Position numbers and translations under genes: made by a program
NCBI GenBank assembly: GCA_017435905.1
Contig: JAFSEB010000042.1
Span: forward strand, 1-38,411
Length of the DNA: 38,411 nt
Direction of reading: 5' to 3'
DNA from: Clostridia bacterium
GTDB taxonomy: Bacteria; Bacillota; Clostridia; Christensenellales; CAG-138
The notes under the pieces: model-generated
Told to the model about the DNA's origin: nothing
What the model saw: only the letters and a program-made list of their open reading frames with translations
The model's database searches: none
Part shown: piece by piece, positions 33,592 through 38,411 of the stretch
Numbering within the stretch: the first letter of the stretch is position 1
How the letters are laid out: each line of letters opens with the position of its first letter

Positions 33592-33619
33592 TTGACATTG
33601 TCGAAGAACATGGTATAGT
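33592..33619 (+). promoter_or_regulatory. Strong promoter of the ExbB/ExbD-like operon
   Basis: TTGACA (33592-33597), 16-base spacer, TATAGT (33614-33619) with a TGG extension. A leader of about 83 bases precedes the first gene; it has no evident hairpin with a known riboswitch shape. 33490-33591 holds nothing else recognisable. Confidence 0.85.
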
Positions 33620-33707
33620 TAAATTGATACATGCACACTCCTGAACATTGCGAACGGCAAAACATATACTGTCATCGGGCAGTTTAATTTGATTTGCGGA
33701 GGATATC

Positions 33708-34184
33708 ATGCAAGAAAGCATTTTTGAGAAGCTCGCAGCAAGCATCCGTGGGGATGATTTTTATATCTGCATTTGGGCGATCGCCGCATTGGTATTTTTT
33801 GCGGCATCTCTTATTCTGTCCCATGCTATTGAAAAACGGCTTCTTCTGCTCAAAGCAGAGCGCAATATCAGTTTCTCACGGTATCTGAACTCCACTCTTA
33901 CTGTGGTTTACAGCCTGTTTACCACCCTTGTCTCCCTGTTCCCCCTCCTTGGTATGTATGGAACGGTGCGAGCGCTTTTGGGGCTTGGGCTGGCAGCAGG
34001 CGATCTGCAGAACATCAAAGCTAATTTTTTCCTTGCCCTGACATCCACCGCATGGGGCATCATCTTCTCTATCATTTTCAAGGTAGCGCACGCCTTTGTT
34101 GTGAATTACATTGAATGCCAAATTGAAGAATCAAAGAAGATCGTAGAAGAAAACAGCATTGCGCTGCTCAAGAAGGAGCTGTGA
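33708..34184 (+). CDS. MotA/TolQ/ExbB-like proton channel subunit
   Basis: 158 residues. Three hydrophobic segments are visible, at about 20-40, 63-85 and 102-125. The last two carry the MotA/TolQ/ExbB block: SLFPLLGMYGTVRALLGL, followed by NFFLALTSTAWGIIFSIIFK. Conserved small and hydroxylated residues here line the proton path in TolQ/ExbB. It is shorter than typical ExbB (~240) and lacks a large cytoplasmic insert. It overlaps nothing but is spaced three bases from the ExbD-like gene, so translation is probably coupled. It stands at the start of a three-gene operon, unusual in a presumed single-membrane organism. Confidence 0.82.
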   Translation: MQESIFEKLAASIRGDDFYICIWAIAALVFFAASLILSHAIEKRLLLLKAERNISFSRYLNSTLTVVYSLFTTLVSLFPLLGMYGTVRALLGLGLAAGDLQNIKANFFLALTSTAWGIIFSIIFKVAHAFVVNYIECQIEESKKIVEENSIALLKKEL

Positions 34185-34187
34185 CCC

Positions 34188-34769
34188 ATGCGCAGGAAGG
34201 AGATACTTCTCGATTTTACGCCACTTTTGGATGTGACTCTTATCCTTCTGTTTTTCTTTATTCTCTTCAGCCATATGGAAGTTCTTGAAGAAAAAGCCGC
34301 AGCAGATACAGCCACGGCAGCAGCCGCAGCCGCTGCAGCGGCCGCTGAGGAAAAAGCAGCTGCTGCACAAGCACTCTCCGTTCAGTTTGAAGAAGAACTG
34401 CAATTGATCCGCAATGCGGATATGCGAAAAGCTGCCGATTTTGAAGCCATGCTTGCATTCTCTCGGAGCAGCAATATCAAACTCATTCTGAACATGCAGG
34501 AAAACGGTTGGACATTGTACGTTTGCCAAAGCGGTGAATCGCTTGCCGAAGTTCCCTCCGGAACTGACATTTCCACGGGAATTCGTAACGGCCTTTCTGC
34601 CGCGGGGCTCACCGCTGATTCAACCATCCTTTGTGAGTTTATTCTCGACGGTTCAGAACCGGGAACCGCATCCGCATACCGAACGATCAAAAAAGCCCTT
34701 GCAGCCATACAGCAAACCCACAAATATTTTTACTGTTCCGAAACAGATATTTCCATTGCGGAGGATTAA
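34188..34769 (+). CDS. ExbD/TolR-like protein with Ala-rich linker
   Basis: 193 residues. The start MRRKEILLDFTPLLDVTLIL places an Asp at residue 15 in the single membrane helix (about 10-30), the proton-carrying residue of ExbD/TolR/MotB. An alanine-rich, coiled-coil-like linker (about 36-70; ten or more Ala in a row) leads to an extracytoplasmic domain (about 80-193) that resembles the ExbD sensor fold. Partner of the preceding channel gene; the six-base gap to the third gene suggests a single complex. Confidence 0.8.
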   Translation: MRRKEILLDFTPLLDVTLILLFFFILFSHMEVLEEKAAADTATAAAAAAAAAAEEKAAAAQALSVQFEEELQLIRNADMRKAADFEAMLAFSRSSNIKLILNMQENGWTLYVCQSGESLAEVPSGTDISTGIRNGLSAAGLTADSTILCEFILDGSEPGTASAYRTIKKALAAIQQTHKYFYCSETDISIAED

Positions 34770-34775
34770 CAGCAC

Positions 34776-35219
34776 ATGAACAACAAGAAACGCCGCAGTA
34801 CCCCCGTCGGTATCGCAGCAGCAGCTGCAGTCATTCTCTTTCTCTTTAGCGGCATCGGCATCGGCTTCGGCAGCGGCGCAGGCTCCGGAAACAACAGTAT
34901 CGCTGCAAATGCAGATGCAGTTCCCGATAGCGCCCCTCCTGCACAACCTGTTCCCACTCCTGCGGAAACAGCGGTTGCTTCCCCAGCCCCTGAGATCGGA
35001 ACGGCGGAAAAAGCCACGGTTTCCGTTTCTGTAGTAAAAAACGAATACTTCTATCAGAACAAAAGCACTTCGATCGACGCACTTCTTGAACTGCTCCTTT
35101 CATTTGAAGCCGGTTGCATTGTTGAAATTGTGGATGACAATGCATCGCTTAAGGCTTATAACACTTTAATCGATGCATTGAACGAGCACGATATCGCCTA
35201 TACCGAATTGTTAAGCTGA
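34776..35219 (+). CDS. Small membrane protein with ExbD-like extracytoplasmic domain
   Basis: 147 residues. A basic N-terminus (NNKKRR) and one membrane helix (about 11-31) without an acidic residue are followed by a Pro/Ala-rich linker (about 47-77). The C-terminal domain (about 80-147) has the pattern of the ExbD/TolR periplasmic fold (VSVVKNEYFYQNKS ... CIVEIVDDNASLKAYNTLID). It could be a second, proton-inactive ExbD paralogue or the effector arm of the complex. The family is not one I recognise by name. A terminator follows directly. Confidence 0.68.
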   Translation: MNNKKRRSTPVGIAAAAAVILFLFSGIGIGFGSGAGSGNNSIAANADAVPDSAPPAQPVPTPAETAVASPAPEIGTAEKATVSVSVVKNEYFYQNKSTSIDALLELLLSFEAGCIVEIVDDNASLKAYNTLIDALNEHDIAYTELLS

Positions 35220-35230
35220 TCAAATGACGC

Positions 35231-35260
35231 AAAAACCTCTCCGCTTCCGGAGAGGTTTTT
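35231..35260 (+). terminator. Terminator of the ExbB/ExbD-like operon
   Basis: Stem AAAAACCTCTCC/CGGAGAGGTTTTT (loop about five bases), eleven bases past the last stop. Confidence 0.9.
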
Positions 35261-35401
35261 ATGTATTCCTCATGTACAGTACCGATTATTCTTTTATATT
35301 CTTGCAGTCTTCCGTTCTTGCGCTGTCAAAAGTAATTCATTGCAGCAACATCGCAGCATGTACTTCATGCCGTTTGTTTGCAGTACCTGCATCCGCCAAA
35401 A

Positions 35402-35439
35402 AACAAGCGGGATCGAACCGCTGACCTCTTGAATGCCAT
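35402..35439 (-). other. 3' fragment of tRNA-Ala(GGC), probable integration attachment site
   Basis: On the minus strand the sequence runs from the anticodon loop (ATGGCAT, anticodon GGC) through the anticodon-stem 3' side (TCAAG), the AGGTC variable loop and a perfect T-arm (35406-35422, AGCGG/CCGCT around TTCGATC). It then decays in the acceptor stem. The 5' half of the tRNA is missing; the sequence before the loop (GAGCG) cannot pair with TCAAG. Tyrosine integrases often recombine in tRNA anticodon loops and leave such a fragment at one end of the element. The stretch 35261-35685 has no other gene. Confidence 0.75.
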
Positions 35440-35552
35440 CGCTCCCGAGGTCCTGGACTCGGTGGAATTGGCTTAAAAAGTTAGACAAAACCACACAAAA
35501 TGGACATTTCACAGTCCATATCGTTTCAACTGGTACATGGCTTTTCGCAGTG

Positions 35553-35576
35553 ATTCTGGTACTAATTCTGGTACTA
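35553..35576. repeat. Perfect tandem 12-bp repeat near the attachment site
   Basis: ATTCTGGTACTA occurs twice in direct tandem (35553-35564 and 35565-35576). Three GTTCCG copies follow within 35578-35645. The segment lies between the tRNA fragment and the Fic-like gene and has no intact reading frame. Such repeats could be integrase arm-binding sites or the tail of a lost integrase gene. Confidence 0.5.
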
Positions 35577-35685
35577 AAAGTTCCGCAAAAACAAAGTGTT
35601 CCGCACACTCGTTTTTGGCGGTTCAATTTAGCACCAATTGTTCCGAGGGTCACTACCTAAAATCAGTTGAAAGGAACAACAGAAA

Positions 35686-36621
35686 ATGAACTACATCACT
35701 GCAAGCCAAGCAGCAGCGCGTTGGGGTGTTTCGGAAGGAATCGTCCGCCGCTACTGTAGAGGCGAACGCATCCCCGGCGCCTATCAGGAATTTGAAACTT
35801 GGTACATACCTGAGAACGCATCCAAGCCCACCCGAAAGAAAAAGGAAGCCTCTCAGCTCCCCAAACTTCTCAAAACATTTATCAAGCAACGCGACGGCAG
35901 AATGTATCGTGGCCTCTATGAGTACCTGCAGATCAACATGGTCTACAGCAATGGCCGCATGGCCAGCAACCGGCTGACCCGTGATCAGATCGAGGTGCTG
36001 TACAAGACCGACCGCATCTTCACCAACAAAGAGTCCATCAAGGTCAACGACATAATCGAGGCACGAAATCACTTTCTCTGCGTGGACATGATCCTATCCA
36101 ACGCAATGAAGCCGCTAACGCAGACTCTCATCCAACAGCTGCAGTCCACTCTGCTCAGCGAGAGCTGCCGCCATAAGCGCCATGCTCCCATCGCCTCCGG
36201 ATATCGTAAGACTGCCACCACACCCAAGTTCGGAAAGACTACGCCTCCTGCAGAAATCCCTGTTGCCATCAATCAGTTGTTCAAGGAGTACGAGGCACAG
36301 AAAGATATCGGCTTCCATGAGATTCTTGATCTCCATGTCCGATTTGAGCGCATCCGTCCCTTTGAAGATTGTAACGGTCGCATCGGACGCCTGTTGATGC
36401 TCAAGGAATGTCTCCGGCACGAGGTTACACCCTTCGTCATCGATGATAAGCGCCGCACCGGCTATCTGGATGGTATCCGTCAGTGGGACGAGGATCGCAG
36501 TATTTTGATGGATGTCTGTATGGAGGCCCAGATGCGCTTCGAGGCTCAGATCGCCCTGCAGGGTCTCCTGGAATGCCAGTCGCAGCACATGAGAGCCTAT
36601 CACAAAGGAGGCAACAGATGA
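35686..36621 (+). CDS. Fic-fold protein with N-terminal HTH and inactivated catalytic motif
   Basis: 311 residues. The N-terminal helix-turn-helix (about 3-45, YITASQAAARWGVSEGIVRRYC) resembles MerR/excisionase-type DNA-binding domains. The Fic core (about 60-285) follows. The motif expected as HPFxDGNGR reads RPFEDCNGR (224-232): the catalytic His is Arg224 and the first loop Gly is Cys229. In the inhibitory helix, the family's N-S-N-H-I-E-G-type motif reads S-N-G-R-M-A-S (88-94), so the inhibitory Glu is also gone (Ala93). The frame is intact, so a pseudoenzyme, perhaps acting through the HTH, is likely. ATGA overlap with the next gene. Confidence 0.83.
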   Translation: MNYITASQAAARWGVSEGIVRRYCRGERIPGAYQEFETWYIPENASKPTRKKKEASQLPKLLKTFIKQRDGRMYRGLYEYLQINMVYSNGRMASNRLTRDQIEVLYKTDRIFTNKESIKVNDIIEARNHFLCVDMILSNAMKPLTQTLIQQLQSTLLSESCRHKRHAPIASGYRKTATTPKFGKTTPPAEIPVAINQLFKEYEAQKDIGFHEILDLHVRFERIRPFEDCNGRIGRLLMLKECLRHEVTPFVIDDKRRTGYLDGIRQWDEDRSILMDVCMEAQMRFEAQIALQGLLECQSQHMRAYHKGGNR

Positions 36622-36860
36622 TGTTCTTTTACAAGTGCCGCTTTGATTTCGATACCAACCGTGTGGAGGCCATCCTCTCCGATGGTAGCCACCTTTCTAT
36701 CGACTGCATCGCCGTGGAAAATGAGCTTGCCGAAACATGGCTCGACCGCCGCGAACTGGATTTCCTGATTTATAACGAACCGGGGTCCTATGTGGAGTTA
36801 ATCCTTAGTGGAAGAATGGAAGAATATCTCAATACCGTCCGCGAGGGACAGAAATTCTAA
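36618..36860 (+). CDS. Small Fic-associated protein (DUF6061-like)
   Basis: 80 residues from the first of two ATGs (36618), overlapping the Fic-like stop by four bases. An earlier in-frame start would be buried in the Fic gene and is rejected. Pattern: MFFYKCRFDFDTNRVEAIL ... ELDFLIYNEPGSYVELIL. I believe this belongs to a small family (DUF6061, from memory) usually encoded directly after clostridial Fic genes. The fold is unknown, with no signal peptide. Coupled translation suggests it forms a pair with the Fic-like protein. Confidence 0.72.
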   Translation: MMFFYKCRFDFDTNRVEAILSDGSHLSIDCIAVENELAETWLDRRELDFLIYNEPGSYVELILSGRMEEYLNTVREGQKF

Positions 36861-36871
36861 CAGCATAGTAA

Positions 36872-36906
36872 AAGCCTGTAGTATTCACCGCGAATACTAC
36901 AGGCTT
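36872..36906. terminator. Bidirectional terminator between Fic-associated gene and XRE gene
   Basis: Perfect 15-bp stem AAGCCTGTAGTATTC with its complement and a five-base loop (36887-36891), between convergent genes that stop at 36860 and 36910. Confidence 0.9.
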
Positions 36907-36909
36907 AGT

Positions 36910-37161
36910 TTATTCTTCAGAAATATCGAGACCTTCAAAGAAATCATCGAAAGTACAGTTATAAATCTTACGAAGTTCGATAATGACGCTGGCTCTGATG
37001 TTCAACTCACCGGCTTCATACTTTGCGTAAGTAGTTCTACCGATATCACAACCACGACGCTGCAGCTCTGCACACAGCTTCTCTTGCGAGATTCCCTTAT
37101 CAGCACGCAATCTACGGAGGTTATCTCCCATATTGCGATCTCGACGAATCTTTTGCTCCAT
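36910..37161 (-). CDS. XRE-family HTH transcriptional regulator
   Basis: 83 residues. The HTH_3 domain spans about 12-72: NLRRLRADKGISQEKLCAEL gives helices 1 and 2, and GRTTYAKYEAGELNIR is the recognition helix region. The C-terminus is acidic (DDFFEGLDISEE). ATG 37161 has GAGGTGAG upstream; a shorter form from MGDNLRRL is possible. It is divergent from the SLOG gene, and inverted repeats in the shared promoter region suggest autoregulation and control of that neighbour. Confidence 0.87.
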   Translation of the reverse strand: MEQKIRRDRNMGDNLRRLRADKGISQEKLCAELQRRGCDIGRTTYAKYEAGELNIRASVIIELRKIYNCTFDDFFEGLDISEE

Positions 37162-37171
37162 TATCTCACCT

Positions 37172-37254
37172 CACATACGATTGACCAGTATTGGTTGCAA
37201 CTGTTATCATCGTATGCTATATTGAGATAAAATATTGTCCGTGATACTGGTCAA
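37172..37254. promoter_or_regulatory. Divergent promoter/operator region of the XRE and SLOG genes
   Basis: Palindromic TTGCAA (37195-37200) is the -35 for both directions. Plus strand: 17-base spacer then TATATT (37218-37223) with TGC extension. Minus strand: 17-base spacer then TATGTG (37172-37177). Two perfect inverted repeats overlie these elements: CATACGA/TCGTATG (37174-37180 and 37210-37216) and TTGACCAGTAT/ATACTGGTCAA (37181-37191 and 37244-37254, 11 bp). The second arm of the latter lies in the leader of the SLOG gene. Confidence 0.75.
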
Positions 37255-37276
37255 CAAGACGACGGAGGGAAGAAAA

Positions 37277-37726
37277 ATGTCTGCCTGTACCTTCTTCGGG
37301 CACCGTGACTGTCCGAGTTCAATTAAACCAAAACTGTGCGAAGTTCTGGTTGATCTGATCGAGAACCACGCTGTAGATATGTTTTACGTTGGTCAACAAG
37401 GAGCATTTGATGGGATTGTTCGCTCTGTTCTGAAAGAACTGGTGTTGGTATACCCCCATATTCGTTATGCCGTCGTTCTGGAGCGTTTGCCCCCAAAACG
37501 CGACGAGTTTGATACCCGCGATTACTCCGATACCATGCTCCCGGAAGGTATTGAAACTGTTCATCCTCGCTTCGCCATCACATGGCGCAACAAGTGGATG
37601 ATTAAGCAATCTGAGTATGTAGTGACCTACGTCACCCACTCCTGGGGCGGCGCAGCACAGTTCGCCGAGATGGCAGAACGCCAAAAGAAAGCGGTTATCA
37701 ACTTGTATGACAGATCCAACGGGTAA
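37277..37726 (+). CDS. SLOG-like (Smf/DprA-LOG) nucleotide-binding protein
   Basis: 149 residues from MSACTFFGHRDCP, with GGAGGG before ATG 37277; the in-frame start at 37235 would lie inside the operator and lacks a site. Family blocks: CTFFGHRDCPSSIKP, DMFYVGQQGAFDGIVRSVL, YAVVLERLPPKRDEFD and YVVTYVTHSWGGAAQFAEMA. They match the small Rossmann-like SLOG/DUF1273-type proteins that bind nucleotides or nucleotide-derived signals. The exact ligand is unknown. Its promoter region and divergent XRE regulator suggest a tightly controlled stress or defence role, unproven. Confidence 0.75.
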   Translation: MSACTFFGHRDCPSSIKPKLCEVLVDLIENHAVDMFYVGQQGAFDGIVRSVLKELVLVYPHIRYAVVLERLPPKRDEFDTRDYSDTMLPEGIETVHPRFAITWRNKWMIKQSEYVVTYVTHSWGGAAQFAEMAERQKKAVINLYDRSNG

Positions 37727-37754
37727 AGCAAACGGTGATTATTAGTTAAGCTGA

Positions 37755-37791
37755 AGGAGCTATTGCAAACGCTTGTTTTGCAATAGCTCCT
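37755..37791. terminator. Inverted repeat, probable terminator between convergent genes
   Basis: Fourteen-base perfect arms (AGGAGCTATTGCAA and complement; 37755-37768 and 37778-37791) with a nine-base loop, between the SLOG stop (37726) and the next minus-strand stop (37803). T-runs are weak, so another function is possible. Confidence 0.65.
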
Positions 37792-37802
37792 GATGTTTCT
37801 AT

Positions 37803-38135
37803 TTAGCTCATAGCGGAAATCGATACACTGATCTCGTTTCCCCAGCAATCCTGAGATGCTATATTTAATGTTTTATGCATAAACCGAAATGTACTGTTAT
37901 TTGTTGTAAACTCACTCGGATAATCTCTACCATAAGACCCGGTCCATTCTATTATAACTTTTGCAGATTCCCCAAATGCTTGAGCATACACATAAAGCAC
38001 TATCGGATAGCAAGCTCCTTTCTCTGAGGTCAAGACGAAAGCTTGGTGTCTGTCTTTATTTTCTTTCTTGATATCTATGTATTGTTGAATTGCTGCTACG
38101 GAAACTGCCATCAGTTCCTCGCTTAGTTCCTTCAT
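37803..38135 (-). CDS. Uncharacterised 110-residue protein
   Basis: 110 residues, not recognised. It has no signal peptide and no membrane helix. It has a helical N-terminal third (KELSEELMAVSVAAIQQYID) and a beta-rich remainder with aromatic segments (CYPIVLYVYAQAF; VIIEWTGSYG). ATG 38135 has AAAGGAGAGG upstream, a strong ribosome site supporting a real gene. The size and layout would suit an immunity or small regulatory protein, but there is no evidence beyond that. It is 47 bases after the partial gene at the window edge, probably cotranscribed with it. Confidence 0.65.
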   Translation of the reverse strand: MKELSEELMAVSVAAIQQYIDIKKENKDRHQAFVLTSEKGACYPIVLYVYAQAFGESAKVIIEWTGSYGRDYPSEFTTNNSTFRFMHKTLNIASQDCWGNEISVSISAMS

Positions 38136-38182
38136 AATACGCCTCTCCTTTTTACGCAGTTCACTTTTATGCTCCTTACGTC

Positions 38183-38411
38183 TTATATATACACGTTTGT
38201 TTTATGCACATATTCCGCCGTATTTTCAAAGCTTCCCGTTATTAAACTCTCGACCGCACAAAAGTATTTGCATGCAAAATCATCGTTGAGAGAACGAAGC
38301 GCGACGGAAATATCTTCGCCACTCATCAGCACATAACTTTGCAGAGCCGAAACAAAATCTTCTCTCGTGAATTCAGTCATCTTGAACTCGTTGAAAAAAT
38401 AGTACCATGCC
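38183..38411 (-). CDS. Uncharacterised protein, partial (5' end outside window)
   Basis: The frame remains open to the right edge; an internal ATG at 38380 has no ribosome site, so it is probably the C-terminal part of a longer gene. At least 75 residues are visible: WYYFFNEFKMTEF then REDFVSALQSYVLMSGEDI and a short C-terminal tail. It is not recognised. The following gene (37803-38135) begins 47 bases after its stop. Confidence 0.6.
   Translation of the reverse strand, partial: AWYYFFNEFKMTEFTREDFVSALQSYVLMSGEDISVALRSLNDDFACKYFCAVESLITGSFENTAEYVHKTNVYI

Noticed and set aside
34310..34370. GCA/GCC-rich tract in the ExbD-like gene as a microsatellite
   Set aside because: It encodes a continuous Ala-rich linker in frame; codons are mixed, so it is a protein feature rather than an independent repeat element.
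35294..35653. 119-residue minus-strand reading frame over the tRNA fragment
   Set aside because: Its GIQEVSGSIPL segment is the translation of the tRNA-Ala T-arm; no start signal or codon pattern of a gene.

Overview
The window looks like a chromosomal segment of a Gram-positive Clostridia-type bacterium (Bacillota), probably a gut lineage of moderately high GC. The evidence is the gene order rbgA-rnhB-yraN ... comM-dprA-topA-trmFO-hslV-hslU, the rplM-rpsI pair behind a long leader, a DUF421/DUF4363 pair, a SleB-type cell-wall hydrolase, a YolD/UvrX-type SOS polymerase pair and strong AGGAGG ribosome sites. No taxonomic marker such as rRNA is present, so the assignment is inference.

Layout. 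1-2.65 kb: accessory DNA with the 3' end of carB, nadE, a decayed murT fragment, and a ParB-like gene of the kind carried by integrative elements. It abuts the 3' side of rpsI across an iteron-like repeat array. 2.87-4.43 kb: rpsI, rplM and trmL (minus strand), with a consensus promoter in front of rplM. 4.5-19.5 kb: one long minus-strand run, read from 19.5 kb down: a giant two-catalytic-module GT-C glycosyltransferase, a GtrA-like protein, comM, dprA, topA, trmFO, hslV, hslU, a SH3b/SleB lipoprotein and iadA, closed by a terminator. 19.7-21.7 kb: rbgA-rnhB-yraN with its own promoter and terminator. 21.7-24.8 kb: DUF421/DUF4363 genes divergent from a Na/Pi cotransporter. 24.8-27.8 kb: a ferredoxin-type aldo/keto reductase and an SOS-controlled uvrX-yolD pair with a LexA box inside the promoter spacer. 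27.9-31.4 kb: sigma factor, putative membrane anti-sigma, and M28 peptidase lipoprotein. 31.5-33.5 kb: a methyltransferase and an alpha/beta hydrolase. 33.6-35.2 kb: a three-gene ExbB/ExbD-like module. 35.4-38.4 kb: accessory DNA starting at a 3' fragment of tRNA-Ala(GGC), an attachment-site signature. It holds a Fic-fold gene with a broken active site, a small partner gene, a divergent XRE regulator/SLOG-domain pair sharing an elaborate operator, and two unrecognised genes.

How the genes work together. The centre is housekeeping: translation, ribosome assembly, tRNA modification, DNA topology and uptake, and ATP-dependent proteolysis. The surface glycosylation genes have been placed between yraN and comM, which are neighbours in the usual order. 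Both ends of the window look like mobile-element edges.

The least explained parts are the ExbB/ExbD/ExbD-like triad in a presumed single-membrane organism and the Fic pseudoenzyme plus XRE/SLOG cluster next to the tRNA-derived site. Functions come from motif recognition by eye; no database search or structure prediction was run.
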